A stretch of DNA of 64,000 nucleotides from Luteimonas saliphila (GCF_016774335.1 NZ_JAETWA010000030.1:1-64000), one strand, 5' to 3'; positions 7,344 through 21,048 are shown, numbered from the stretch's first letter. Made by a program: numbers and translations. The notes: generated by a model from the letters alone, not told the origin.

Positions 7344-8714
7344 CTAGCTGTCGTCGGTTCGAGGTTCGCGCCTGTCCGCGCGCGCGCGACGCAGGGCGTC
7401 GAGCTTTTCCTTGAGCTTGAGCTCCATCCCGCGCGCTACCGGCTGGTAGTACACCCGCTCGCCCATGGCATCGGGGAAGCCGGTCTGGTCCAGGGCCACG
7501 CCGCCTTCGCTGTCGTGGTCGTACTGGTAGCCCTTGGCGTAGCCGAGTTCCTTCATCAGTTTCGTCGGGGCATTGCGCAGGTGCATCGGCACGTCCTGGG
7601 TGCCGTATTCGCCGACATCGCGTTTGGCGGCGCCGAAGGCGCGGTAGGCAGCGTTGGACTTGGCGGTGCTGGCCAGGTAGATCACCAGTTGCGCCAGGGC
7701 GAGGTCGCCTTCGGGGCTGCCGAGACGCTCGTAGGTGTCCCAGGCGTCGATCGACATCTGCAGCGCGCGCGGGTCGGCCAGGCCGATGTCTTCCACCGCC
7801 ATGCGCGTCATCCGGCGCGCGAGGTAGATCGGGTCGCAGCCGCCATCGAGCATGCGCGCGAACCAGTACAGCGCGGCGTCGGGGTTGGAGCTGCGCACCG
7901 ATTTGTGCAGGGCCGAGATCTGGTCGTAGAACTGTTCGCCGCCCTTGTCGAAGCGGCGGGTGCGGTCGGCCAGCACCTGCTCGAGCACGGCGTCGGTGAC
8001 GGTGCCGCCCTCGCCCGCCAGTTCGGCGGCGATTTCCAGCAGGGTCAGGCCGCGGCGCACGTCGCCGTCGGCGGCCACCGCGATGAGGTGCAGCTGGGCC
8101 TGTTCGATCCGCAGGCCACGGGCGCCAAGGCCGCGGTCGCCGTCTTCGAGCGCCTGTTGCAGCGCCAGTTCGATGTCGTCGGCCGACACCGCCTCCATCA
8201 CGTGCACGCGGCAGCGCGAGAGCAACGCGGAATTGAGTTCGAACGAGGGGTTCTCGGTGGTGGCGCCGACGAAGACGATCGTGCCGCGCTCGATGTGCGG
8301 CAGGAACGCATCCTGCTGCGCCTTGTTGAAACGGTGCACCTCATCGACGAACAGCACGGTACGGCGTCCTTCGGCGAACCGGTGCGCGGCCTCGGCCAGC
8401 ACCTGGCGTACTTCCGGCAGGCCGGACAGCACCGCCGAGACCGAGCGGAACTCGGCATCCGCGTAACGCGCCAGCAGCAGCGCCAGCGTGGTCTTGCCGC
8501 AGCCGGGCGGGCCCCACAGCACCATCGAATGCACGCTGCCGGCCTCGATCGCCTGGCGCAGCGCGGAGTCCGGCGACACCAGCCGTCGCTGCCCCACCAT
8601 CTCCTCGAGCGTGCGCGGGCGCATGCGCTCGGCCAGCGGGCGCAGCGCGGTGCGGTCGACCGTCAGCAGGTCGCCGCGTTCATCCGGGGGAGCGGAGGGT
8701 CTGGCGCGGGGCAC
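7344..8714 (-). CDS. rarA: Replication-associated recombination protein A (RarA/MgsA) AAA+ ATPase
   Basis: 456 residues from a GTG at 8714; the usual family length is about 440-450. Clamp-loader-like AAA+ ATPase acting at stalled replication forks. Walker A GPPGCGKT (about residues 68-75), Walker B VLFVDEVHRF, sensor 1 GATTENPSF, then the MgsA C-terminal domain with YWFARMLDGGCDPIYLARR and PMHLRNAPTKLMKELGY. The conserved family core starts near LRPLAERMRPRTLEEMVGQ, so an ATG inside that core is too late and the upstream GTG was chosen. The open frame continues far upstream only because of high GC. The gene cluster continues with an exported protein and lolA on the same strand. Confidence 0.92.
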   Translation of the reverse strand: MPRARPSAPPDERGDLLTVDRTALRPLAERMRPRTLEEMVGQRRLVSPDSALRQAIEAGSVHSMVLWGPPGCGKTTLALLLARYADAEFRSVSAVLSGLPEVRQVLAEAAHRFAEGRRTVLFVDEVHRFNKAQQDAFLPHIERGTIVFVGATTENPSFELNSALLSRCRVHVMEAVSADDIELALQQALEDGDRGLGARGLRIEQAQLHLIAVAADGDVRRGLTLLEIAAELAGEGGTVTDAVLEQVLADRTRRFDKGGEQFYDQISALHKSVRSSNPDAALYWFARMLDGGCDPIYLARRMTRMAVEDIGLADPRALQMSIDAWDTYERLGSPEGDLALAQLVIYLASTAKSNAAYRAFGAAKRDVGEYGTQDVPMHLRNAPTKLMKELGYAKGYQYDHDSEGGVALDQTGFPDAMGERVYYQPVARGMELKLKEKLDALRRARADRREPRTDDS

Positions 8715-8914
8715 GGGTGGGAACGGGCGGAAAGCGGGCCGCCACGATACCAAGGCGGGGTCGCAGGCTGTGAGAAGGCGCGTGTGCGTGATGGGGTCGC
8801 CCCCGGGGAGCAGCCCCCCGCCTGGCCCGGGGGGCAGCGGCCGTGAACCAGCTTCTAGAGACCGCTGGGCAAGGGAGTGATCTTGACCGCGCGAGGTGTG
8901 GTCCCGGCGAACCC

Positions 8915-9622
8915 CTAGCGCGCGCCGACGGCCCCGAGTTCGTAGTTCACGCGCTGCCAGGCGTTGGCGACCTGGTCGTACAGCGCCTCGATCCGCACCG
9001 GCGTATTGCCATTGCGACCGAAGTCGGCGATGCCCGCGGCGTTGATCCGCAGCAGCCTGCGGCCGCCTTCGACGGTGCTGATGTCGTCGAGCTGCAGGCG
9101 CGCCCCGGTGTCGCCGAACTGGCGGTCGAGTTCCACCGCCACGCGCTCCTCGAGCTGGCGCACCAGCGCCGAATCGTTCGGTACTTCGCGCTCGCCGGCG
9201 GAGACGCCGCCGATCATGATTCGGGGATAGCCGGCGCTGGCGAAGGTGGTGTCGTAGAGCGTGGTGAAGCGGAAGCCGATCCACTCGGCATCGTCGCCCA
9301 GGCGCATGCGTCCCTGCCCGCTCACGGTGCGGTCGCGCACGCTGGCGATGACGACGTCGAACGATTCGATCGCCACCGCGATCGAGGGCGTGTTCATCTG
9401 CTCGGCCAGCGCCGCGACCACGACCGCGGCCACGGCGTTGTCGAGGGCTTCGTCGCCGCTGGTCGCCAGGCGCTGCGGTGCAGGGACCGTAGGCTGCACG
9501 GTGGGCGGCGTGGCGATCGGCGCGGATTGCGCCAGCACCGGCACCGTCGCCAGGCACGCCGCCAGCAGCAGCACCCGGGTGCTGCGCCTGCGTCGTGTCA
9601 TCGGTTGCGGTTGCCCATGCAT
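8915..9622 (-). CDS. Hypothetical exported protein
   Basis: 235 residues from ATG at 9622 (preceded by GGGGA); a second ATG at 9601 is possible. Twin-Arg-like basic start (MTRRRRSTRVLLLAACLA) and hydrophobic core with cleavage near VLAQSA indicate export. The rest is soluble, Val/Ala-rich, with no family recognised. Located 38 bases after lolA on the same strand and before rarA, so possibly co-transcribed with the lipoprotein carrier. The 200-base gap to rarA contains only GC-rich inverted sequences. Confidence 0.6.
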   Translation of the reverse strand: MHGQPQPMTRRRRSTRVLLLAACLATVPVLAQSAPIATPPTVQPTVPAPQRLATSGDEALDNAVAAVVVAALAEQMNTPSIAVAIESFDVVIASVRDRTVSGQGRMRLGDDAEWIGFRFTTLYDTTFASAGYPRIMIGGVSAGEREVPNDSALVRQLEERVAVELDRQFGDTGARLQLDDISTVEGGRRLLRINAAGIADFGRNGNTPVRIEALYDQVANAWQRVNYELGAVGAR

Positions 9623-9660
9623 GCGTTTTTCCCCGTGTCGTCGCCGTGGCGTCGGACGGG

Positions 9661-10287
9661 TCAGCCTTCGCCGACCACGTCGACGCCCGCGGGCGGCGTG
9701 AATGTGAAGGTGTCGCGGTTGAAGGAAGGATTGCGCTTCCAGCCGCTGAACCTGATTTCGGTGCGTTGGCCGAGCGCATCCACGATTTCCATCCGCGCCA
9801 GGCCCTCGCCCGAGAGGCCGAGCCTGGCCGACTGGAAGGCGGCCTCGTCGCCGCCCTGCTTCGGCTTGAGCAGCAGCCACTGCAGGCCGTCTGCTTCGCC
9901 GGCGTCCTCGACCAGGAAATCGCGGTCGAGGCGGGCCGGGTCGATCAGCGCGGCGAGCGGGCTGTCCTGCTCGGCGCCGCCCTGCGGGCGGCGGCTGACC
10001 TGGTCGAGGTCGGGATCGTGCACCCAGACGGTCTCGCCGTCGGCCACGATCAGCTGCGGATAGGGCTTCTCGTATTCCCAGCGGAACAGGCGCGGCGCGG
10101 CCAGCGCCACGCGACCGCTGGACGATTCGCGCACGCGGCCGTTGTCGTCGAACACCTGCTGCACGAACTGCCCGTCGAGACCCTTCAGGCCCTTGGTGAA
10201 GCCGTCGAGCCGTTCGCGCGCGCCGGCATGCGCAAGGCCGGCCAGCAGGGCGACGGAGACGAGCAACCAGCGACAACTGCGGATCAT
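9661..10287 (-). CDS. lolA: Outer-membrane lipoprotein carrier protein LolA
   Basis: 208 residues from ATG at 10287, with GGAAG as ribosome site. Periplasmic chaperone that carries lipoproteins released by LolCDE to LolB at the outer membrane. Signal peptide MIRSCRWLLVSVALLAGLAHA, then the LolA fold with GLDGQFVQQVFD, SGRVALAAPRLFRWEYEKPYPQ and the typical C-terminal FSGWKRNPSFNRDTFTFTPP followed by GVDVV. All segments needed for the hydrophobic cavity are present and the length is normal. Just downstream of ftsK on the same strand, the gammaproteobacterial order ftsK-lolA-rarA, here with an extra exported-protein gene between lolA and rarA. Confidence 0.93.
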   Translation of the reverse strand: MIRSCRWLLVSVALLAGLAHAGARERLDGFTKGLKGLDGQFVQQVFDDNGRVRESSSGRVALAAPRLFRWEYEKPYPQLIVADGETVWVHDPDLDQVSRRPQGGAEQDSPLAALIDPARLDRDFLVEDAGEADGLQWLLLKPKQGGDEAAFQSARLGLSGEGLARMEIVDALGQRTEIRFSGWKRNPSFNRDTFTFTPPAGVDVVGEG

Positions 10288-10355
10288 GGAAGGCTTCCTG
10301 GTGGAGAGAGGTGGCGGCCAGTCTGCGCAGAACAAGCTGAACGCGCTCGTGCCAT

Positions 10356-10389
10356 CCCTGCCCCTGTTCAAACGCAAAGGGGGGCGGGG
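10356..10389. repeat. GC-rich hairpin downstream of ftsK, upstream of lolA
   Basis: CCCTGCCCC faces GGGGCGGGG across a loop containing TTCAAACGCAAAG. Possible processing or termination structure in the ftsK-lolA interval; no clear T-run on the minus strand. Confidence 0.4.
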
Positions 10390-10494
10390 GGTGGACGCGG
10401 GAGGGCGGGCCTCGATCGATGGCGCGGAAGCGTTCATCCGGGGTTCCGGCTGGCGGCGGGTTGCCGACGCAGCGGCGTGCTTGCCCCCTCGCCC

Positions 10495-10605
10495 GCGTTT
10501 GCCGGTGACTGCGCTGATCGCACGCGCCTGCGGCGCGCCCTCATCCGCCTCGACACCTTCTACCCCGGTGGGCACGTCGTCCCGTGAACGGGAGAAGAAA
10601 AAGCA
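10495..10605. repeat. Degenerate intergenic repeat of xanthomonad type
   Basis: The segment carries CCCTCATCCGCC, ACCTTCTACCCCGGTGGG and CGTCCCGTGAACGGGAGAAG, a pattern that recalls the dispersed CCTCATCC...ACCTTCTCCC...GGGAGAAGG repeats common between genes in this bacterial group. Recognition is from memory of the pattern; arms CCCGT and ACGGG pair locally. With the hairpin at 10356-10389 it fills most of the 368-base ftsK-lolA gap, where I see no gene. Confidence 0.4.
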
Positions 10606-10655
10606 AGCGCCGCTCCGAACGCCCGGCGCGCTCTGGCGGGCCTAGTTCGGCGGGT

Positions 10656-15300
<4,645 letters not shown>

Positions 15301-15321
15301 TCGGCGCATCGGCCCGCGCGC

Positions 15322-16209
15322 GTGGACAAACTCCTGCTCAAGCAGTGCCTGTACCACGGCAGCTGGCTCGCGCTTCCGTTCATCGCCTGGTTGCTGTGGC
15401 GCCTGCGGCGACCGCGGCTGCGCTGGCTGGTGGTCCTGCTGCTGGTGCCCAGCCTGGCATTCGCGTGGGCGCGGTTCGTGGAACCGCGCATCATCCGGGT
15501 GCACGAGACGACGCTCGAAGGCACCGGCCTGGAGGCGGACATCGCGCTGGTCAGCGATATCCACCTGGGCGTGTACAAGGACCGCGCCTTCCTCGAACGC
15601 GTGGTCGACAGGATCAATGCGCTTCCGGTGCAGGCGGTCGCGATCGCCGGCGACTTCACCTACGAGCCGGGGGAACACTCCCTCGCGGCGATGTTCGCGC
15701 CGCTAGCGCGACTGCGGGTGCCGGTGTACGCCGTGCTCGGCAACCACGACCAGCAGGCGCCGGGCCCGGACATCGACCTGGCGTTGCGCGAAGCGCTGCG
15801 CGACCACGGCGTGCAGGTGATCGAAGGCGGCATCGTCGATGCAGGCGGGTATCGTTGGGCCGGGCTGGGCGACCGCTGGGCGGGCAAGGACGATCCGGAA
15901 TTCCTGCGGGTATCGCCTTCGCCCCTGCCGACGCTGGTGCTCGCCCACAACCCCGACAGTGCGACCGGCCTTGCGCGCGCGGACGCGACCCTGCTCCTGG
16001 CCGGCCATACCCACGGCGGCCAGATCCGCATCCCGTGGCTGTACCGTCGCGTGATCCCGAGCGCGCACGGATTCGACCGCGGCGAACAGGTGGTGCGTGG
16101 CGTGGATGGCGAGGTTCGCGTGTTCACCACCGCCGGAGTGGGCGAGATCGGCCTGCCGATGCGCCTGTTCAACCCGCCCACGATCGACGTGCTGCACCTG
16201 CGTCCCTGA
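15322..16209 (+). CDS. Membrane-anchored metallophosphoesterase
   Basis: 295 residues from a GTG at 15322, 21 bases after trxB. Two hydrophobic segments (about residues 12-27 and 35-50) anchor it in the inner membrane with the catalytic domain outside. Calcineurin-like motifs are all present: DIHLG (about 79-83), GDFTYE (110-115), GNHD (140-143), HNPD and GHTHGGQ, giving a dinuclear metal site. It resembles the YkuE/YaeI type phosphodiesterases; substrate is not determinable. Probably co-transcribed with trxB upstream and the acetyltransferase-like gene 10 bases downstream. Confidence 0.85.
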   Translation: MDKLLLKQCLYHGSWLALPFIAWLLWRLRRPRLRWLVVLLLVPSLAFAWARFVEPRIIRVHETTLEGTGLEADIALVSDIHLGVYKDRAFLERVVDRINALPVQAVAIAGDFTYEPGEHSLAAMFAPLARLRVPVYAVLGNHDQQAPGPDIDLALREALRDHGVQVIEGGIVDAGGYRWAGLGDRWAGKDDPEFLRVSPSPLPTLVLAHNPDSATGLARADATLLLAGHTHGGQIRIPWLYRRVIPSAHGFDRGEQVVRGVDGEVRVFTTAGVGEIGLPMRLFNPPTIDVLHLRP

Positions 16210-16219
16210 CGTCCCGACC

Positions 16220-17344
16220 ATGGCCACCGTCCGACTGCTCGACACGCTCGCCACCGTCGCGCCCCGGGACTGGGATGCGCTGCGCGGCAACGACGATCCC
16301 TTCGTGTCGCACGCCTTCCTGCACGGCCTGGAAGCCCACGGCTGCCTGCGCGAGGACTGGGGCTGGACGCCGCACCATCTCACGCTGTGGGAGGGCAACG
16401 CGCTGGTGGCCGCGGCGCCGGCGTACATCAAGACCAATTCGCACGGCGAGTTCGTGTTCGACCACGCCTGGGCGCACGCTTACGCGCGGCACGGGCTCGA
16501 CTATTTCCCGAAGCTGCTGTGCGCGGCGCCCTATTCGCCGGTGACCGGTCCGCGGCTGCTCGCGCCCGATGCGACGCTGCGCCGCGCGCTTGCCGATGCG
16601 CTTGTCGCGGAAGTCCGGCGGCTGGGTCTGTCGTCGGCACACGTCAACTTCCACCGTGCTGACGAGGACGACGCCTTCGGCGAGGACTGGCTCGCGCGCA
16701 TCGACCTGCAGTACCACTGGCGCAACGAGGCCGGATGGCGCACCTTCGACGACTACCTCGCGGCGATGGACCACAAGCACCGCAAGAACATCCACCAGGA
16801 ACGCGCGAAGGTGTCGCGCGCGGGCATCGCGCTGCGCACCGTGCATGGTGCCGACGCCAGCGAGGCGGACCTGGCGACCATGCACCGCTTCTACCTGCAG
16901 ACCTTCGCCGAGTACGGCAACTCGCCGGCGCTGACGCTGCCGTTCTTCCGGCACCTGGCCCGGGCGCTGCCGCGGCAACTGGTGATCTTCCTGGCCGAAC
17001 TCGATGGCGAGGCGATCGCCGGCGCGCTGTGCCTGCGCAGCGGGGACACGCTCTACGGGCGCTACTGGGGTGCGGCCGTGGTCGCGCCCGGGCTGCATTT
17101 CGAGACCTGCTACTACCAGGGCATCGACTACTGCCTGCGCGAAGGCCTGCGCGGGTTCGAGCCCGGCGCCCAGGGCGAGCACAAGATCGCCCGCGGCTTC
17201 CTGCCGACCCTGGTCCGCAGCCGTCACTGGATCGCCGACCCGCGGTTCCGCGAGGCGCTGGCAGCCTGGTGCGCCGAGGAGCGCGCAGTGGTCCAGCGCA
17301 ACAAGAGCTGGCTGGACCAGCGCACCCCGTTCCGCCCCGCGTAG
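16220..17344 (+). CDS. GNAT/FemAB-like N-acyltransferase (peptidogalycan biosynthesis family)
   Basis: 374 residues from ATG at 16220 (MATVRLLDTLATV). Soluble protein of the family with DPFVSHAFLHGLEAHGCL, then AFGEDWLARIDLQYHWRNE, FDDYLAAMDHKHRKNIHQER and LRSGDTLYGRYWGA, and the C-terminal FEPGAQGEHKIARGFLPTLVRSRHWI characteristic of DUF482-type acyltransferases with a GNAT fold. The natural substrate is unknown; the family name implies peptidoglycan-related transfer but this is not demonstrated here. The stop codon TAG is part of the first REP unit that follows. 10 bases downstream of the phosphoesterase. Confidence 0.82.
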   Translation: MATVRLLDTLATVAPRDWDALRGNDDPFVSHAFLHGLEAHGCLREDWGWTPHHLTLWEGNALVAAAPAYIKTNSHGEFVFDHAWAHAYARHGLDYFPKLLCAAPYSPVTGPRLLAPDATLRRALADALVAEVRRLGLSSAHVNFHRADEDDAFGEDWLARIDLQYHWRNEAGWRTFDDYLAAMDHKHRKNIHQERAKVSRAGIALRTVHGADASEADLATMHRFYLQTFAEYGNSPALTLPFFRHLARALPRQLVIFLAELDGEAIAGALCLRSGDTLYGRYWGAAVVAPGLHFETCYYQGIDYCLREGLRGFEPGAQGEHKIARGFLPTLVRSRHWIADPRFREALAAWCAEERAVVQRNKSWLDQRTPFRPA

Positions 17345-17515
17345 GAGCGCCTTCAGGCGCGACGCTCTTTCGCCAGCGTGGGCACAGCCCAAGGAGCATC
17401 GCGCCTGGAGGCGCCCCTACAATGCTGGGGGTGAGGCCCGCGGAGGATCGCGCCTGAAGGCGCTCCTACAATCGGGGCGAGGCCGAAGGAGCATCGCGCC
17501 TGGAGGCGCTCCTAC
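17341..17515. repeat. Array of four GTAGGAGC-type REP hairpins
   Basis: One plus-strand unit (17341-17365, GTAGGAGCGCCTTCAGGCGC) and three minus-strand units (17396-17420, 17445-17469, 17491-17515) whose hairpins read CGCGCCTGGAGGCGC or CGCGCCTGAAGGCGC. The last three form a tandem series with a period of about 47 bases. The conserved GTAG head is that of xanthomonad REPs mobilised by RAYT transposases; no such transposase gene is in the window. The array reaches from the stop of the acyltransferase gene to 10 bases before aat. Confidence 0.9.
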
Positions 17516-17524
17516 AATGCGGGG

Positions 17525-18271
17525 GTGAGCCTCCGCGTGCCGCGACTCGATGCAGACCCGAACGCCCCGTTCCCGGCGGCCGACAGCGCACTGCGCCGAC
17601 CCGACGGCCTGCTCGCGCTCGGCGGCGACCTGTCCCCCGCGCGGCTGCTCAACGCCTATCGTCACGGAATCTTCCCCTGGTACTCGGAAGGCCAGCCGAT
17701 CCTGTGGTGGTCGCCCGATCCGCGCCTGGTGTTCCGTACCGAAGGCGTCCGCCTGTCCTCGCGGTTTCGCCGCACCCTGCGCGCCTCGGCCTGGGTGGCG
17801 CGCGCCGATACCGCATTCGCGCGGGTGGTCGAACGGTGCGCCGCGGCGCCGCGGCGCGGACAGGCCGGGACATGGATCACCCCGGCGATGCAGGCCGCGT
17901 ACCTGCGCATGCATCAGCTGGGGCATGCGCACAGCGTCGAAGTATTCGCCGGTCCGGCTCCCGATGCGGCACTGGTCGGTGGCATCTACGGCATCGCCAT
18001 CGGGCGGATGTTCTTCGGCGAAAGCATGTTCAGCGACGCCTCCGGCGGCTCCAAGGCGGCCCTGGCCGCACTCGCGCGCTGGCTGCATGGACTCGGATGG
18101 CCGCTGGTGGATGCGCAGGTCGAGAACGCGCACCTGATCGGCCTCGGCGCGGAGCGCATGCCGCGCGAGCGCTTCCTCGCGGAACTCTGGCCGCTGGTCG
18201 CCGCTCCCGCCGGTCCCGGCGCGTGGACCACGGCGTTCGGCATGCGCCCGGTCTCGTGCCTGTCTGAATGA
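17525..18271 (+). CDS. aat: Leucyl/phenylalanyl-tRNA-protein transferase
   Basis: 248 residues from a GTG at 17525. Adds Leu or Phe from tRNA to proteins with N-terminal Lys/Arg, feeding the ClpS-ClpAP N-degron pathway; clpA and clpS are encoded in this same window at 21-24 kb. Family signatures are [68 protein letters not shown] and [16 protein letters not shown]. Length is normal. The translation start lies directly after a REP array, which leaves almost no room for a standard leader. Confidence 0.96.
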   Translation: MSLRVPRLDADPNAPFPAADSALRRPDGLLALGGDLSPARLLNAYRHGIFPWYSEGQPILWWSPDPRLVFRTEGVRLSSRFRRTLRASAWVARADTAFARVVERCAAAPRRGQAGTWITPAMQAAYLRMHQLGHAHSVEVFAGPAPDAALVGGIYGIAIGRMFFGESMFSDASGGSKAALAALARWLHGLGWPLVDAQVENAHLIGLGAERMPRERFLAELWPLVAAPAGPGAWTTAFGMRPVSCLSE

Positions 18272-18380
18272 CCTGGCCCCGAGGCCTACCCGTTTTTTGC
18301 ATCGCCCCGGGCAGCGTGGCAGAATGGTCCGCTTCATCGCGGCACGACCGTCGCACCCTCCTCCACCGGCAACAGGACGC

Positions 18381-18599
18381 ATGGCGAAAGACGACGTCAT
18401 CGAATTCGAAGGCACGATCTCCGAAACCCTCCCGAACACCATGTTCCGGGTGAAGCTGGAGAACGGCCACGAAATCATTGCGCACATCTCCGGACGGATG
18501 CGCAAGAACTACATCCGCATCCTGACCGGCGACAAGGTCAAGGTCGAGATGACGCCCTACGACCTGACCAAGGGTCGCATCACCTACCGCATGAAGTAG
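18381..18599 (+). CDS. infA: Translation initiation factor IF-1
   Basis: 72 residues, the normal length. A single S1/OB-fold domain ([55 protein letters not shown]). It binds the ribosomal A site during initiation. Follows aat by 109 bases on the same strand, the same gene neighbourhood as in many proteobacteria. ACAGGACGC precedes the ATG. Confidence 0.98.
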   Translation: MAKDDVIEFEGTISETLPNTMFRVKLENGHEIIAHISGRMRKNYIRILTGDKVKVEMTPYDLTKGRITYRMK

Positions 18600-18715
18600 A
18601 GCCACGCGCGGGCGCCATGCCGTCCGACGCCCCGGCCCGCCGCATGTGCTGATCTGCACATGCGTCCCCGACGCCACGCACTTATCCTCCGGACACCTGA
18701 GCCCGGAGATTCCCG

Positions 18716-20578
18716 ATGCGCGTTCCCGTTGCCGCCCGAACCCTCGTCCTGTCCATCGCCCTCGCGCTCGCCGGCGGTGGCGCCATGGCGCAGGATGCGC
18801 CGTCCCTCGCGCCCACCGCGGATAGCGCCACGTCGCAGGCCCGACGCCTCGACGCCTGGTTCGCGGCGAAATACCAGGAGCAGTTGCGCTTCAGCCCGAT
18901 CGCCATGACCTTCCTCGGCCGCAAGGAGCTGTACGACCAGCTCGACGACATGTCCGAGGCGGCCGAGGAACGACAGCTGGCCTGGCGCAAGGCCAGCGTC
19001 GAGGAACTGGAGAAGACGTTCGACTACGCCACGCTCGACGACGAGGCGAAGCTGTCCTACGACCTGTGGAAGCTGCAGTACGAGAACGCGCGCGATGCCA
19101 TGCGCTTCCGCGACAACGTGTACGTGTTCAACCAGATGCAGGGCGCGCAGTCGTTCCTGCCGACCTTCCTGATCAACTTCCACAAGGTCGAGGACGAGTC
19201 CGACTATCTCGCCTACCTCGAGCGCATCGAGGCGGTGCCGCGCGCCTTCGGTCAGATGCTCGAACGCGCGAAGCGCAACGCCGAAGCCGGCTACCGCATG
19301 CCCCGCTTCGCCTACGACGGCGTGCTGACCGAGGCGCGCAGGGTCGTGAGCGGGGCGCCGTTCGGCGAGGGCGCGGATTCCGCGCTGTGGGCGGACCTGC
19401 AGGCCAAGGCCGACGCGCTGGTCAAGGCCGGCAAGGTCGATGCCACGCGCGCGGACGAGCTCAAGTCGCAGGCCCGCGCCGCGCTGGTGGCGCACGTGCA
19501 GCCGCCGTATGCCGAGCTGATCGCCTGGGCCGAAGCCGATCGAAGCAACGCGGCCGGGAATCCGAGCGGCGTAGGCAGCACCCAACCCAATGGCGCCGAC
19601 TACTACCGGCACCAGCTGCGCATGCACACCACCACCGACCTCACCGCCGACCAGGTGCACCGCATCGGGCTGGACGAGGTCAAGCGCATCCACGGCGAGA
19701 TGGAAGCGCTGAAGGACAAGGTCGGCTTCGAAGGCGACCTGCAGGCGTTCTTCGCCCACATCTCGACCGACCCGAAGTTCAAGTTTCCGGACACCGACGC
19801 CGGCCGCCAGGCCTACATCGACGAGGCCACGGCCGCGATCGGCAACATCAAGAAGGTGCTGCCGCAGTACTTCGGCCTGCTGCCGAAGGCGGACCTGGTG
19901 GTCAAGCGTGTAGAGGCCTTCCGCGAACAGCCGGGCGCCGCGCAGCACTACTTCCCCGGCACGGCCGACGGTTCCCGCCCGGGCGTGTACTACGCGCACC
20001 TTTCCGACATGGGCGCGATGCCCAAGCCCGAGTTGGAGGTCATCGCCTATCACGAGGGCCTGCCGGGCCATCACATGCAGATCTCGATCGCGCAGGAGCT
20101 GACCGGGATCCCCGAGTTCCGCACCCAGGCGCGCTCGACCGCCTACTCCGAGGGCTGGGGCCTGTATTCGGAATGGCTGGCCAAGGAGATGCCGGGCACC
20201 TACCAGGACCCCTACTCCGAGTACGGCCGGCTGAGCTCCGAGCTGTGGCGCGCGGTGCGGCTGGTGGTCGACACCGGGCTGCACGCCAAGGGCTGGACCG
20301 AGCAACAGGCGGTGGACTACTTCAAGGCCAACACCGCGATCCCGGAAGCATCGGTCCGCTCCGAGGTCCAGCGCTACATCACCTGGCCGGGCCAGGCGAC
20401 GGCCTACAAGATCGGCATGATCCGGATCCAGGAACTGCGTCGGAAGGCGGAATCGGAACTGGGCGAGCGCTTCGACATCCGCGGCTTCCACGACGCGGTG
20501 CTCGGCGGCGGCGCGCTGCCGATGGAGCTGCTGGAACGGCGCGTGGACCAGTGGATCGAGGCCCGGAAAAAAGCCTGA
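18716..20578 (+). CDS. DUF885 family exported metalloprotein
   Basis: 620 residues with a signal peptide cut near GGAMAQ. The DUF885 signature YHEGLPGHHMQ (about residues 444-454) followed about 35 residues later by STAYSEGWGLYSEWL gives the HExxxH-like and Glu metal ligands of a zinc carboxypeptidase-like fold; family members are thought to be peptidases but the substrate is unknown. Predicted periplasmic or secreted. No operon partner: 116 bases after infA and followed by a long intergenic repeat region. Confidence 0.88.
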   Translation: MRVPVAARTLVLSIALALAGGGAMAQDAPSLAPTADSATSQARRLDAWFAAKYQEQLRFSPIAMTFLGRKELYDQLDDMSEAAEERQLAWRKASVEELEKTFDYATLDDEAKLSYDLWKLQYENARDAMRFRDNVYVFNQMQGAQSFLPTFLINFHKVEDESDYLAYLERIEAVPRAFGQMLERAKRNAEAGYRMPRFAYDGVLTEARRVVSGAPFGEGADSALWADLQAKADALVKAGKVDATRADELKSQARAALVAHVQPPYAELIAWAEADRSNAAGNPSGVGSTQPNGADYYRHQLRMHTTTDLTADQVHRIGLDEVKRIHGEMEALKDKVGFEGDLQAFFAHISTDPKFKFPDTDAGRQAYIDEATAAIGNIKKVLPQYFGLLPKADLVVKRVEAFREQPGAAQHYFPGTADGSRPGVYYAHLSDMGAMPKPELEVIAYHEGLPGHHMQISIAQELTGIPEFRTQARSTAYSEGWGLYSEWLAKEMPGTYQDPYSEYGRLSSELWRAVRLVVDTGLHAKGWTEQQAVDYFKANTAIPEASVRSEVQRYITWPGQATAYKIGMIRIQELRRKAESELGERFDIRGFHDAVLGGGALPMELLERRVDQWIEARKKA

Positions 20579-20672
20579 GGTATCGATGACACCTCTGACG
20601 TCGTCCGGGCGTCGGTACGAAGGCATTGCGCGGATGACGTGGCGTCGTGCCTGTCCGGCTCCGGATGGACGC

Positions 20673-20782
20673 CTTCTTGCGCCGGGGGCGGGCCGCTTCT
20701 CCCTCGGTCAGGGCATCCTGCCCTGACTCGGGCGCGCGCCATCCATGGCGCGCTGGTCGCGGCCCACCCCCGGCGCAGGAAG
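20673..20782. repeat. Composite hairpin element 1 (110 bp)
   Basis: Terminal inverted repeats of 24 bases (20673-20696 and 20759-20782, 22 of 24 matching; arms start CTTCTTGCGCCGGGGGCGGG) enclose two further hairpins: TCAGGGC-ATCCT-GCCCTGA (20708-20726) and GCGCGCC-ATCCAT-GGCGCGC (20734-20753). The whole would fold as a three-way junction in RNA or single-stranded DNA. No open reading frame of interest. Part of the 566-base gene-free interval between the DUF885 gene and clpA. Confidence 0.8.
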
Positions 20783-20939
20783 GCTCGTCCGACTCGGGTG
20801 TCCGCGCCCTCGTTGAACCGGACAAGCCGCGGCGCTTCGTCATCTTCGTCTCTTCGCCGCACCTGGCGCGGCGAGGGCGAAATGGTTCCTGATGTGCCGG
20901 CCCGGGGCCCCGAAGACGGAAGACCGTCCGCCGCGCGCC

Positions 20940-21048
20940 GCAGCGCCGCGGCCGGGGATTGCGCAAGCGGCACAGGGATGTGCCGCGGCCGCGAGTGCGG
21001 GCACGGACGCCTGCCCGAGCGGTGCGGAATCCCCGGCCGGGGCGCTGC
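20940..21048. repeat. Composite hairpin element 2 (109 bp)
   Basis: Terminal inverted repeats of 21 bases (20940-20960 and 21028-21048, 20 of 21 matching; GCAGCGCCGCGGCCGGGGAT) enclose GCGGCAC-AGGGAT-GTGCCGC (20967-20986) and CGGGCA...TGCCCG (20998-21017). Same plan and nearly the same length as the element at 20673-20782, although the sequences differ. A simple hairpin CGCCGC-ACCTGGC-GCGGCG (20855-20873) lies between the two. Confidence 0.75.

Noticed and set aside
7320-8846. Plus-strand open frame opposite rarA
   Set aside because: Shadow of rarA, whose AAA+ motifs are clear on the minus strand.
17341-17520. Repeated units near aat considered as a CRISPR array
   Set aside because: Units are self-complementary hairpins in mixed orientation with near-identical spacers; they fit REP elements, and no cas gene is present.
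20785-20940. Possible small gene on either strand between the two composite elements
   Set aside because: Translations are Arg/Pro-rich with no start context; only a hairpin is visible.
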